Below, piece after piece: positions 26,819-35,330 of a stretch of 64,000 bases of DNA; position 1 is the stretch's first letter, and the number at the start of each line of letters is the position of its first letter. Source of the DNA: Paraburkholderia ferrariae NBRC 106233 (GTDB lineage: Bacteria; Pseudomonadota; Gammaproteobacteria; Burkholderiales; Burkholderiaceae); the NCBI RefSeq assembly GCF_000685035.1, contig NZ_BAYB01000024.1, positions 62,001-126,000 on the forward strand, written 5' to 3'. Made by a program: the position numbers and the translations under genes. Under the pieces are notes generated by a model. The model saw only the letters and a list, made by a program, of their open reading frames with translations, was not told where the DNA came from and did no database searches.

Positions 26819-28091
26819 CCGCGCCTTCCTTCACTTCGACCTCGCCCGCCAGCACGGCGCGCAGCTTCTCGCGGTCGAGCTCCTTCTCCCAGGCGGACAC
26901 GACCACCGTGGCCACGCCGTTGCCGACGATGTTGGTGAGCGCCCGGCACTCGCTCATGAAGCGGTCGATGCCGAGAATCAGCACCATGCCCGAGAGCGGG
27001 ATCGTGGGCACCACGGCGAGCGTCGCCGCGAGGGTGATGAAGCCCGCGCCCGTCACGCCGCTCGCGCCCTTCGAGGTGAGCATCGTCACCGCGAGCAGCG
27101 TGAGCTGCTGGGCGAGCGTGAGGTCGGTGTTGGTGGCCTGGGCGATGAAGAGCACCGCCATCGTCATGTAGATGTTGGTGCCGTCGAGGTTGAACGAGTA
27201 GCCGGTCGGCACCACGAGGCCGACCACCGGGCGCGAGCAGCCGAGCCGCTCGAGTTTCTGCATGAGTTGCGGCAGCGCCGACTCCGACGAGCTCGTGCCG
27301 AGCACGATCAGCAGTTCTTCCTTGATGTACGAAACGAAACGCACGATCGAGAAGCCCACGTAGCGCGCAATCGCACCGAGCACGATCAGCACGAACAGCA
27401 CCGAGGTCAGATAGAACGTGCCGATCAGCTTGAGCATGGGAATCAGCGAGCCCACGCCGTACTTGCCGATGGTGAACGCCATCGCGCCGAACGCGCCGAT
27501 GGGGGCGAGCTTCGTGATGATCTTGACGATCCCGAACAGCACGCCCGACACACCTTCGATGAACTCCGTCACCACCCGCCCGCGCTCGCCGATCTGCGCG
27601 AGCACGGCGCCGAACAGCATCGCGACCAGCAGGATCTGCAGGATCTCGCCCTGGGCAAACGCCGAGAACAGCGTGTCCGGGATGATGTGCATGAAGAAGT
27701 CCACCGTGCTCTGGCCGTGCGCCTTCTCTGCAAACGAGGCGACCGCTTTCGCGTCGAGCGTCTTCACGTCGACGTTGAAGCCCGCGCCCGGTTTCAGCAC
27801 GTGAGTGGCGATCAGGCCGAACACCAGCGCGAAGGTCGAGACGATCTCGAAGTAGAGCAGCGCCTTGCCGCCCACGCGGCCCACCTTCTTCATGTCCTCC
27901 ATGCCGGCGATGCCGGTCACGACGGTGCAGAAGATGATGGGGCCGATCACCATCTTGATGAGCTTGATGAAGCCGTCGCCGAGCGGCTTCATGTCGATGG
28001 CGAGCGCCGGCGAGTAGTGGCCGAGGATGACGCCCACGACGATCGCAACGATCACCTGGACGTAGAGGACTTTGTGGAAGGGTTTCTTCAC
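26811..28091 (-). CDS. dctA: C4-dicarboxylate:cation symporter DctA
   Basis: Secondary transporter of 426 residues for succinate, fumarate and malate, of the DAACS (glutamate transporter) family. It has the serine-rich hairpin G-T-S-S-S-E-S-A-L-P near residue 268 and the substrate/sodium motif G-Y-S-F-N-L-D-G-T-N near residue 305, with about eight helices. The start is GTG at 28091, preceded by AGGAAAG. Expression is expected to depend on DctBD and sigma-54, matching the promoter found upstream. Confidence 0.96.
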   Translation of the reverse strand: MKKPFHKVLYVQVIVAIVVGVILGHYSPALAIDMKPLGDGFIKLIKMVIGPIIFCTVVTGIAGMEDMKKVGRVGGKALLYFEIVSTFALVFGLIATHVLKPGAGFNVDVKTLDAKAVASFAEKAHGQSTVDFFMHIIPDTLFSAFAQGEILQILLVAMLFGAVLAQIGERGRVVTEFIEGVSGVLFGIVKIITKLAPIGAFGAMAFTIGKYGVGSLIPMLKLIGTFYLTSVLFVLIVLGAIARYVGFSIVRFVSYIKEELLIVLGTSSSESALPQLMQKLERLGCSRPVVGLVVPTGYSFNLDGTNIYMTMAVLFIAQATNTDLTLAQQLTLLAVTMLTSKGASGVTGAGFITLAATLAVVPTIPLSGMVLILGIDRFMSECRALTNIVGNGVATVVVSAWEKELDREKLRAVLAGEVEVKEGAGA

Positions 28092-28280
28092 GATCTTTCC
28101 TGAATCTGAAAGTAAGACGATGGCCGGGCGCAGGCGGGCGGCGCGGATGCACGATCCGGGCAGCAGCCGCGCGGCGCAGGCCGCGACAGAACGGGGAATC
28201 AGCGAAACCGGGAAGGGGTAACGGACATCGGCTGTCTCCTTGCTGTAGTTGTCGGACCTGGGTGGCCGTGGGCCCCTTTT

Positions 28281-28296
28281 TGCAAGGTTGATGCCA
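28281..28296 (-). promoter_or_regulatory. Sigma-54 promoter of dctA
   Basis: The minus strand reads TGGCAT, five bases, TTGCA, with GG and GC exactly ten bases apart. Transcription would start near 28269, leaving a leader of about 180 bases. It agrees with the nearby gene for the sigma-54 activator DctD. Confidence 0.88.
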
Positions 28297-28359
28297 GCGG
28301 CATCGTGCGCGGGAAGCCTTGATTTACAAGGCTTTTCGGGTTCGGGAACGGCGAGGGAA

Positions 28360-28404
28360 TCTGGATTTCCAGAAAGCGCGGCGGCGCGCGTCCGGGTTTC
28401 CGGA
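28360..28404. promoter_or_regulatory. Paired dyads, candidate DctD enhancer sites
   Basis: Two 14-base dyads, TCTGGATTTCCAGA (28360-28373) and TCCGGGTTTCCGGA (28391-28404), identical at 11 of 14 positions and offset by 31 bases, about three helical turns. They lie 64-123 bases upstream of the sigma-54 promoter, the usual place for a DctD enhancer. Confidence 0.6.
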
Positions 28405-28410
28405 ATGACA

Positions 28411-28431
28411 AAGGCCGCGGGCTGGCCGCGG
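28411..28431 (-). terminator. Possible terminator of the tau operon
   Basis: On the minus strand CCGCGG (28426-28431) pairs with CCGCGG (28415-28420) over a 5-base loop, followed by only three U residues. Weak. Confidence 0.35.
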
Positions 28432-28526
28432 ACTTGAGAAAGGGGACGCCGGAAGCGCCGCTTGCGAGCGGGGTCTACGGGGGCAAATATCAGGCAAACG
28501 CCAAGCCAATGCCAGAAAACCGCGCC

Positions 28527-29432
28527 TTAGCCGCGTCCCTTCCAGGGCACGAGCCGCCGCTCCAGCACGCGCATGCCGAGATCGAAGCCCCAGGCGATGA
28601 GGCCGATCAGCACGATGCCCATCACCACGACGTCGGTGCGCAGGAAGCTCGACGCATTGAGCACCATCTGGCCGAGGCCCGCCGTGGCGGCGACCATTTC
28701 GGCGGCGACCAGCGTGGTCCAGCCGAAGCCGATGGCAATGCGCAAGCCGGTGAGGATCTCGGGCAGCGCGGCGGGCAGCACGACGAAGCGCACGATCTGC
28801 CAGAAGCTGCCGCCCAGCGAACTCGCGGCGCGAATCTGCTCGACCGTGGCGCTGCGCGCGCCCGCGCGCGCCGCCATGGCGATGGGCGCGAAGCAGGCAA
28901 GCCAGATCACGACGATCTTCGCGGTCTCGTCGATGCCGAACCAGATCACGACGAGCGGCAGGTACGCGAGCGGCGGCAGCGGCCGGTAGAACTCCAGCGG
29001 CGGATCGAGCAGCCCGCGCGCGACGCGCGACACCCCCATCAGGATGCCGACCGGAATCGCGGTCGCGGCCGCGAGCGCAAACGCGCCGAACACGCGCAGC
29101 GCGCTCCAGGCGAGATGCTCGGAGAGCGGCAGGCCGCCCTGGATGCGCCCGTGCCACGCATCGACGAAAGCCTGCCAGACGGCTTCGGGGGTCGGCAGAA
29201 AGAGCGGCGGCAGCCAGTGCAGATGGGTGGCGAGCCACCAGAGCAAGGCCAGCCCCGCGACCGATGCGGTGGAAAGCGCCGCGGTCGGCCCTTCGCCGGG
29301 CATGCGCCAGACCCTGGCGCTCGAAGCGAGGTCGGGCGCATCGGGCACCGCCGCCGCGCGCGCCGTGTTCTCGGCCCGCGCAAGCGGCCCCTTCAGCGCC
29401 GCCTCACGCAACGGTTCCTGTGCAACGCTCAT
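28527..29432 (-). CDS. tauC: Taurine ABC transporter permease
   Basis: Inner-membrane permease of 301 residues with about six helices in the C-terminal 230 residues. It carries the family segments L-D-P-P-L-E-F-Y-R-P-L-P-P-L-A, V-I-W-F-G-I-D-E-T-A-K-I and the cytoplasmic coupling loop A-A-S-S-L-G-G-S-F-W, closely matching E. coli TauC as I recall it. The start at 29432 follows an A/G-rich ribosome-binding site and overlaps the tauB stop by four bases (ATGA). The N-terminal 60 residues are Ala-rich and longer than in E. coli. Confidence 0.88.
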   Translation of the reverse strand: MSVAQEPLREAALKGPLARAENTARAAAVPDAPDLASSARVWRMPGEGPTAALSTASVAGLALLWWLATHLHWLPPLFLPTPEAVWQAFVDAWHGRIQGGLPLSEHLAWSALRVFGAFALAAATAIPVGILMGVSRVARGLLDPPLEFYRPLPPLAYLPLVVIWFGIDETAKIVVIWLACFAPIAMAARAGARSATVEQIRAASSLGGSFWQIVRFVVLPAALPEILTGLRIAIGFGWTTLVAAEMVAATAGLGQMVLNASSFLRTDVVVMGIVLIGLIAWGFDLGMRVLERRLVPWKGRG

Positions 29433-30292
29433 GACCTTCCCCTCCCGGTCGCGACGGCCGCTTGCGCACCCGCTGCCACCCCATGCAAGGTAGCCGGCAC
29501 GGCCGGCTCGCCCTCGCGCGCATGCAGCAGATGAATCAGCCGCTCGCGCCATTCGATGAATTCCGGCGAAGACTTCACCGCCCGCGCATCGCGCGTTTGC
29601 AGATAGCGCCGCGCGAACGGCAGCGCGTACTCGTGCCCGATACGGCCCGGCCCCGGCGTCATCACCACCACGCGGGTGGCGAGAAAAAGCGCCTCCTCCA
29701 CGTCGTGCGTGATGAAGAACACCGTCTTCTGCGTGCGGCCCCAGACGTCGAGCACGAGTTCCTGGATCGACTCGCGCGTCATGGCGTCGAGCGCGCCCAT
29801 CGGCTCGTCCATCAGCAGCATCTGCGGATCGCTCGCGAGCGCGCGGGCGAGGCCCACGCGCTGCTGCATGCCGCCCGAGAGCGCATACACGCGCGAGCGC
29901 GCATGCTGTTCGAGCCCCACCAGCGCGAGCTGCTCGCGCGCCACGCGCTCGCGCTCCGCCTTCGGCACACCCTGAAAGCGCAGCCCGAGCGCGACGTTAT
30001 CGAGCACGTCGAGCCACGGCATCAGCGCATGCTTCTGGAACACCACGCCGCGCCCGGCGCCCGGCTCGGTCACGCGCGCGCCGTTCACGCGCACTTCGCC
30101 CTGCGCGGGCTGGATGAAGCCCGCGATGCAGTTGAGCAGCGTGGTCTTGCCGCAGCCCGACGCACCCAGCGCCACGACGAACTCGCCGCTCGCCACGTCG
30201 AGATCGACGTTGGCGAGCGCGACATTGGCGGGCGCGCCGCGCGTCGCGCCTTCATAGACGACGCTCAGGTTGCGGATTTCAAGCGTGCTCAT
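29429..30292 (-). CDS. tauB: Taurine ABC transporter ATP-binding protein
   Basis: ABC ATPase of 287 residues energising uptake of taurine or other alkanesulfonates. Walker A is G-A-S-G-C-G-K-T-T, the Q-loop follows in V-V-F-Q-K-H, the signature is L-S-G-G-M-Q-Q-R and Walker B is L-L-M-D-E-P-M-G-A-L-D. The segment G-P-G-R-I-G-H-E and the terminal region resemble TauB. The last 30 residues form an extra Ala-rich tail. It is the middle gene of a tauA-tauB-tauC operon. Confidence 0.9.
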   Translation of the reverse strand: MSTLEIRNLSVVYEGATRGAPANVALANVDLDVASGEFVVALGASGCGKTTLLNCIAGFIQPAQGEVRVNGARVTEPGAGRGVVFQKHALMPWLDVLDNVALGLRFQGVPKAERERVAREQLALVGLEQHARSRVYALSGGMQQRVGLARALASDPQMLLMDEPMGALDAMTRESIQELVLDVWGRTQKTVFFITHDVEEALFLATRVVVMTPGPGRIGHEYALPFARRYLQTRDARAVKSSPEFIEWRERLIHLLHAREGEPAVPATLHGVAAGAQAAVATGRGRS

Positions 30293-30340
30293 GGTGCGGC
30301 CTTCATGCAAGGATCGGGCGATGAGCCCCGGTGTGCCCGT

Positions 30341-31411
30341 TCAATGCGAGGACGCGCGCTGAACGTACTGCGGATCGACGCCCACCGAGTAATCGGGCAG
30401 CACGTTCTGGATCGTCCCCTGCGCCTTGAGGAAGGTCGCGGTGGCGAGCAGCGACTGCGCCGCGCCCGACTGGGCGCCGCCGCCCAGCCATGTCTTCGAA
30501 GACTGCTCGGCCGGCGTCGGGAATGCGTAGAGCGCGAGGCTCGCGGGCACGTCCTGCGCATTCGCGCCCGACTCCTTCGCCACCGCCTGCACCTGCGGCG
30601 AGGCGGCGCTCCAGGCGCTGCGATGCGCGCCGTAGTCGGCGTCGGTGGCGGCCAGCACCTTCACGAACTTCGCGACGAAGTCGGCGTTGTCTTTGGCAAA
30701 GCGCCGATCGACCACGAAGCCGTCGAAGGTCGCCTTGCCCGTGGCTCTCGCCACCTGCCCCGAGGTAATCAGCACGTGGCCGCTCTTCTTCACCTGCGCG
30801 AGCACCGGGTCCCAGATGTAGGTGGCGTCGATGTCGCCGCGCTGCCAGGCCGCCGCGACTTCGGGCGGACGCAGGTTCACGATCTTCACGTCGGCAGGGT
30901 TGACGCCCGCGTTCTCGAGCGCCACGAGCGTATGGAAGTGCGAGGTCGAAACGTAGGGCACGCCGATCGTCTTGCCCTTCAGGCCCGCCACGCTCGTCAC
31001 GCCCGAGCCGTCGCGTGCGACGAGGGCTTCGGCGTCGTTGATGTTGTCGAGAATCCAGAAGAGCGAAATATCCACGCCCTGCGAGAGCCCCGCCGCAATC
31101 GGGCTCGATCCCGCCTCGCCCAGTTGCACCGAGCCCGAGGCGAGCGCACGGATCACGTCGGCGCCGCTCGCGAGCTTGCGGTAAGTGACCTTGTAGCCGG
31201 TTGCCTTCTCCACTTCGCCCGTTGCCTGCGCGTAGCGCCAGGGCACCACCATGTCCTGACAGGCGATCACGACTTCGTGCCGATCGCTGTCCGCGGCATG
31301 GGCGGCATTCGCGCCGAACGCGCACGCCAGCGCGGCGGCGAACGCCAGCGAGGCCGCGAGGGGCCGCGCGAAAGAACGCTTGATCGGCGACGAGGCAAAG
31401 GCGCGTTTCAT
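30341..31411 (-). CDS. tauA: Taurine ABC transporter substrate-binding protein
   Basis: Periplasmic binding protein of 356 residues with a long signal peptide (about 1-40, ending A-H-A-A-D). The mature part contains the NMT1/TauA-like core G-S-V-Q-L-G-E-A-G-S-S-P near residue 95, K-G-K-T-I-G-V-P-Y-V-S-T-S-H-F near residue 140 and A-T-Y-I-W-D-P-V-L near residue 195. The specificity for taurine is by family resemblance, and other alkanesulfonates are possible. It is the first gene of the operon; tauB starts 48 bases after its stop. Confidence 0.88.
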   Translation of the reverse strand: MKRAFASSPIKRSFARPLAASLAFAAALACAFGANAAHAADSDRHEVVIACQDMVVPWRYAQATGEVEKATGYKVTYRKLASGADVIRALASGSVQLGEAGSSPIAAGLSQGVDISLFWILDNINDAEALVARDGSGVTSVAGLKGKTIGVPYVSTSHFHTLVALENAGVNPADVKIVNLRPPEVAAAWQRGDIDATYIWDPVLAQVKKSGHVLITSGQVARATGKATFDGFVVDRRFAKDNADFVAKFVKVLAATDADYGAHRSAWSAASPQVQAVAKESGANAQDVPASLALYAFPTPAEQSSKTWLGGGAQSGAAQSLLATATFLKAQGTIQNVLPDYSVGVDPQYVQRASSH

Positions 31412-31736
31412 CTGTACAGACTCCGAAGGATGTTCGATGGCAAGAAGGAGAACCCGACTATAGGGAGTCTGGCGGCAACCGGTTCTAATTTATCCGCGAT
31501 AGCTAATGACGCCGCTCGGGCATTGCTTTTCGCGTTGAAGTGGAAAAGACGGGCGCGGCAGGCGGAGCTCGTATCGTGCACTGCAAACGCGCCGCGCATA
31601 GGCGCAAAAAAGCCCGCATTTAGCGGGCTTTTCGCGGGATGAGCCGCATGGGCAACCGGTGTCCGGCTCGACGCTTCAGGAAAGCGTCACGGCGGCTTTC
31701 AGTGCGACTGCGGGCGGCTTACGCCGCACCTTTCGG
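31412..31736. other. Gap between tauA and lipA
   Basis: No gene. It includes the lipA terminator and, near 31480-31510, an A/T-rich stretch likely to hold the tauA promoter. I cannot name a specific CysB-type site there. Confidence 0.55.
31606..31632. terminator. Bidirectional terminator downstream of lipA
   Basis: A 6-bp stem (31612-31617 with 31623-31628) with a 5-base loop, flanked by A6 and T4. On the minus strand it lies about 105 bases after the lipA stop. Confidence 0.8.
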
Positions 31737-32741
31737 TCAGACCACGCCTGCGCCGTGCGCCTGCAGGTCGGCGTGATAGCTCGAGCGCACCATGGCGCCG
31801 ACGGCGGCATGCGTGAAGCCCATCTTGTAGGCCTCTTCCTCGTACATCTTGAAGGTGTCGGGATGCACGTACGCGCGCACCGGCAGGTGGTGCTCCGAAG
31901 GCTGGAGATACTGGCCGATGGTCAGCATGTCCACGTTGTGCGCGCGCAGGTCGCGCATCACCTGGAGAATCTCTTCCTCGGTTTCGCCCAGCCCCACCAT
32001 CAGGCCCGACTTCGTCGCGACATCGGGATGCAGCGCCTTGAAGTCCTTGAGCAGCTTGAGCGAGTGCGCGTAGTCCGAACCCGGGCGTGCTTCCTTGTAG
32101 AGGCGCGGCACCGTTTCGAGGTTGTGGTTCATCACGTCGGGCGGCGCGGCGTTGAGAATTTCCAGCGCGCGGTCCAGACGGCCGCGGAAGTCGGGCGTGA
32201 GGATCTCGATGCGCGTTTGCGGTGACTGCTCGCGCACCTGGCGGATGCACTCCACGAAGTGGCCGGCGCCGCCGTCGCGCAGATCGTCGCGGTCCACGCT
32301 CGTGATCACGACGTACTTGAGCTTGAGCGCGCCGATGGTGCGCGCGAGGTTCGCGGGCTCGTCCGGGTCGAGCGGATCGGGGCGGCCGTGGCCCACGTCG
32401 CAGAACGGGCAGCGGCGCGTGCACTTGTCGCCCATGATCATGAACGTGGCGGTGCCCTTGCCGAAGCATTCGCCGATGTTCGGGCAGCTCGCTTCCTCGC
32501 ACACCGTATGCAGGTTGTGCTCGCGCAGGATGTTCTTGATTTCGTAGAAGCGCGAATTGCCGGTGGCCGCCTTCACGCGGATCCATTCCGGCTTCTTGAG
32601 CTTCTCGATCGGGATGACCTTGATCGGAATGCGCGAGGTCTTGGCCTGCGCTTTCTGCTTCGCGGTGGCGTCGTAGGGGACGGCCTCGGGGGCGGGTGCA
32701 GCACCTGCGCTGGCGCCTGCGTTCGTGATTGCGTCACTCAT
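31737..32741 (-). CDS. lipA: Lipoyl synthase
   Basis: Radical-SAM enzyme of 334 residues that inserts two sulfurs into octanoyl groups on lipoyl domains. Both iron-sulfur cluster motifs are visible: the auxiliary cluster C-E-E-A-S-C-P-N-I-G-E-C near residue 80 and the radical-SAM C-T-R-R-C-P-F-C near residue 108. The C-terminal R-S-S-Y-H-A-D is the expected serine-containing end. The first 45 residues are Ala-rich and variable. It follows lipB, with which it forms the octanoylation-sulfur insertion pair. Confidence 0.97.
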   Translation of the reverse strand: MSDAITNAGASAGAAPAPEAVPYDATAKQKAQAKTSRIPIKVIPIEKLKKPEWIRVKAATGNSRFYEIKNILREHNLHTVCEEASCPNIGECFGKGTATFMIMGDKCTRRCPFCDVGHGRPDPLDPDEPANLARTIGALKLKYVVITSVDRDDLRDGGAGHFVECIRQVREQSPQTRIEILTPDFRGRLDRALEILNAAPPDVMNHNLETVPRLYKEARPGSDYAHSLKLLKDFKALHPDVATKSGLMVGLGETEEEILQVMRDLRAHNVDMLTIGQYLQPSEHHLPVRAYVHPDTFKMYEEEAYKMGFTHAAVGAMVRSSYHADLQAHGAGVV

Positions 32742-32833
32742 TCTGTCGATCCAGTCAGGCCGCCGCTGCAACGCCGGCCTGCGGTTGTGGCGGTTGCCCG
32801 CCTTCTCAGGCCGCGCGGGCGGCCGGTCAATCT

Positions 32834-33715
32834 CTAGCCGCCTGCGGCCGGGTCCGGTCGAGCCGCTTCGGCTGCCGGGTCTGCGGCGGCCGCTTCGGCC
32901 ACCGAAAGCGTTGGCGCGAGACTCGCGCCGGGGTCCTTTGCCTCCTGCGCCGCAGGGCGGGCAGGGTGCGCAGCGAGGTTCGCCTCGAGCCGCGCGGCGA
33001 GCGTGGCGGCCACGTCCTGCCAGCTCGCGCTTGCGCCGAGCGTCGCCATATCGACGGTTTCGAGGCCTGCGTAGCCACACGGATTGATCGCGAGGAACGG
33101 CTTCAGATCCATCGACACGTTCAGGCTCACGCCGTGATAGCTGCAGCCGTTGCGGATCTTGAGGCCGAGCGCGGCGACTTTGGCGCCCACGTGGGCAGCG
33201 CTCGCGGCGCCAGCGCCTTCTGCATCTTCTGCGCCTTCTGGCACGTAAATCCCGGGGGCGCCGGCTTTGCGCGCACCCGCGAGATTATACGCCGCCAGCG
33301 TTTCGATCACGGCCTCCTCGATGAGCTCGACCAGCTCGCGCACCATGAGCTTGCGCCGCCTGAGGTCGAGCAGCAGATAGGCCACCACCTGGCCGGGGCC
33401 GTGATAGGTGATCTGGCCGCCGCGGTCGATCTGCACGAGCGGAATGCCGCTGTCGGCAACGAGCAGGTGCTCCGGCTTGCCGGCCTGCCCCAGCGTGAAG
33501 ACGGGCGGATGCTCGACGAGCCAGATCTCGTCCAGCGTTTCGGCGGTGCGGGCGGCGGTGAATTCGCGCATCGCGTCGAAGCTCGCCTGATAGGGCTCGA
33601 GGCCGCGCCAGCACAGCACAACGGGAGCCGCCGATGCGAGATTCGATGGAGAAGCCGGCTCCGCCAATGCGGGGTCGGATGTCATTTGTGAGGGTGAGAC
33701 CGGGGTGGCGCACAT
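32834..33715 (-). CDS. lipB: Octanoyl-[ACP]:protein N-octanoyltransferase
   Basis: Transfers octanoate from ACP to lipoyl domains; 293 residues. Visible motifs are the R-G-G-Q-I-T-Y-H-G-P-G-Q loop near residue 97, K-V-A-A-L-G-L-K-I with the catalytic lysine near residue 178, and the catalytic cysteine in I-N-P-C-G-Y-A-G near residue 210. Two oddities: an Ala/Glu/Gly-rich insert of about 15 residues just before the catalytic lysine loop, and a disordered Ala/Pro-rich tail of about 50 residues. A second in-frame ATG at 33685 would shorten the N terminus by ten residues. Confidence 0.95.
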   Translation of the reverse strand: MCATPVSPSQMTSDPALAEPASPSNLASAAPVVLCWRGLEPYQASFDAMREFTAARTAETLDEIWLVEHPPVFTLGQAGKPEHLLVADSGIPLVQIDRGGQITYHGPGQVVAYLLLDLRRRKLMVRELVELIEEAVIETLAAYNLAGARKAGAPGIYVPEGAEDAEGAGAASAAHVGAKVAALGLKIRNGCSYHGVSLNVSMDLKPFLAINPCGYAGLETVDMATLGASASWQDVAATLAARLEANLAAHPARPAAQEAKDPGASLAPTLSVAEAAAADPAAEAARPDPAAGG

Positions 33716-33845
33716 GATTTTCGGAAGTTTACCGAAATCGGCGCGAAGCCGCCGGATGCGAAAAGGGCGGGCGCATCGTCCGATCCGCCCGCCCCCACCC
33801 GCACCTTTTCAAGTCCGGCCAACCCGAACCGCCAAACCTGCGGCC

Positions 33846-34172
33846 TCAAACGGAATACCACCCGTCACCCTTATGAATGCCAAAGCGCGTTGCATAGCGC
33901 GCGAGTGCATCGAACAGGCGTTCGCCCAGCCGGGCCGGCGACTCGAACGCCACCCACGCGGCCCCGCCGCCTTCCGCGCCGATCCACAGGCGCTCGCCGC
34001 GCCGCAGCCGCAGCGTGTGGCCGGGTTCGAGCCAGTAATCGGCCGTGTCGTCGCTGCGCGTGAGCCACACGGCGCCGCAGCGCACCGTCACCCGCGTGCT
34101 GCGCGTCACGCGCACCGAAGCCACCTGATCTGCGAGCACCTCAAACGTGATATCCGAAGAAATTTCTCTCAT
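33846..34172 (-). CDS. DUF2917 protein
   Basis: A 108-residue protein of the DUF2917 family, of unknown function. It is a single small beta-rich domain (R-V-T-R-S-T-R-V-T-V-R-C-G-A-V-W-L-T-R) that looks like a cupin-type fragment with Y-W-L-E-P-G-H near residue 60. The start at 34172 is set by GGAGG five bases upstream; an ATG at 34199 would add nine residues. It diverges from a LysR gene, 99 bases apart, suggesting it is a regulatory target of that protein. Confidence 0.8.
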   Translation of the reverse strand: MREISSDITFEVLADQVASVRVTRSTRVTVRCGAVWLTRSDDTADYWLEPGHTLRLRRGERLWIGAEGGGAAWVAFESPARLGERLFDALARYATRFGIHKGDGWYSV

Positions 34173-34202
34173 TTCCGCCTCCGCCAAAGCTGCTTCCATG
34201 GC

Positions 34203-34208
34203 TACAAT
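34203..34208 (+). promoter_or_regulatory. Candidate -10 element for the LysR gene
   Basis: TACAAT in the divergent gap, about 64 bases before the LysR ATG. No convincing -35. Confidence 0.3.
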
Positions 34209-34271
34209 CGTAGGCGTAGCAAGGACTTAGGGAAAACGATCAATTTTCACGGCTATGTGAGAAAAATTACG

Positions 34272-35249
34272 ATGGACCTTCGCCAGCTCCCCGCACTGAA
34301 TGCGCTTAAGGCGTTCGAAGCCGCCGCCCGCCACGAAAGCTTTTCGCGCGCCGCCGACGAACTCTTCGTCACCCACGGCGCCGTCAGCCACCAGATCCGG
34401 GCGCTCGAAGGCGAGCTCGGCGTCGCCCTCTTCGCACGCGACGGCAAGCGCGTGCGCCTCACCGACACGGGGCGCCGCTACGCGCTCCAGGTGCGCGACG
34501 CCCTCACGCAGTTGATCCACGCCACCCAGGAAATCCGCGCCGGCGATCGCGACCGGCGGCTCGTGGTGTCGATCCTCTCGTCGTTCGCGGCGCGCTGGGT
34601 GACGCCGCGCATCGGCCGCTTCATCGAGGCGCATCCCGAATGGGACGTCGAACTGCAATCGACGAACCAGCTCGCCGACCTCGCCCGCGACGACGTGGAC
34701 GTGGCGATCCGCTTCGGCTACGGTCACTATCCGGGCCTGCACGCCGAACTGCTGCTCGACGAAATTTTCTTTCCCGCCTGCTCGCCGGGCTTCAACGGCG
34801 GCCGGCTGCCCACCGAGCCGCGCGAGCTTGCCGGGTTTCCGCTGCTGCGCTCGGACGACGAACTCTGGCGGCCTTGGTTCGACGCCGCCGGCCTCACGGA
34901 CTTTCCCGAACCCAAACGCGGCGTGCTTTACCAGGATTCGTCGAACCTGCTGCAGGCGACCATGGACGGCCAGGGCATCGCGCTCGTGCGCCGCTCGCTC
35001 GCGGTGCACGAGATCACGCTCGGGCGCCTCGTGCGGCTCTTCAAGGACATCGACGGTCCGAGCCCCTGGCGCTACTACTTCATCTGCACGCCGCAGCGGC
35101 TGGAAACCGGGCGCGTGCAGGCGTTCCGCACGTGGGTGTTCGACGAGGTCGCGCGTTTCAGGAAGCTCTACGAGGATGCCTGCGAGGCCGGCCCGCTGAT
35201 GACGGCCGCTGCCGCCGCGCTGCGCGAGCGGGCCGGAGAGGCGCCCTGA
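34272..35249 (+). CDS. LysR family regulator, GcvA-like
   Basis: Transcription regulator of 325 residues. The N-terminal winged helix-turn-helix (about 6-65, A-L-K-A-F-E-A-A-A-R-H-E-S-F-S-R-A-A-D-E-L and V-S-H-Q-I-R-A-L-E) is of the GcvA type, and the rest is a periplasmic-binding-protein-like effector domain. The effector is unknown. It diverges from the DUF2917 gene, the arrangement in which a LysR protein commonly controls its neighbour and itself. The C-terminal 25 residues are an Ala-rich tail. Confidence 0.9.
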   Translation: MDLRQLPALNALKAFEAAARHESFSRAADELFVTHGAVSHQIRALEGELGVALFARDGKRVRLTDTGRRYALQVRDALTQLIHATQEIRAGDRDRRLVVSILSSFAARWVTPRIGRFIEAHPEWDVELQSTNQLADLARDDVDVAIRFGYGHYPGLHAELLLDEIFFPACSPGFNGGRLPTEPRELAGFPLLRSDDELWRPWFDAAGLTDFPEPKRGVLYQDSSNLLQATMDGQGIALVRRSLAVHEITLGRLVRLFKDIDGPSPWRYYFICTPQRLETGRVQAFRTWVFDEVARFRKLYEDACEAGPLMTAAAAALRERAGEAP

Positions 35250-35270
35250 GCCGCGCGCACGTGCGCCCCG

Positions 35271-35305
35271 AAAAAGGCAAGGGCCGCTCGAAAGCGGCCC
35301 TTGCC
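35271..35305 (-). terminator. Terminator of the dacA-aminotransferase-ybeD transcript
   Basis: A 13-bp stem (35276-35288 with 35293-35305) with a 4-base loop; on the minus strand it is followed by five U residues. It begins 26 bases after the ybeD stop. On the plus strand it could also slow LysR transcripts but lacks a U-run. Confidence 0.85.
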
Positions 35306-35330
35306 TCGCGACATGAAACGGGAATCGCGC

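Larger units (their letters stand above)
28092..28526. other. Regulatory region between tauC and dctA
   Basis: No gene. It contains the sigma-54 promoter and dyads for dctA, and a hairpin that may end the tau operon. An 8-bp inverted repeat (28314-28321 with 28327-28334) lies between promoter and dyads. Confidence 0.75.
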
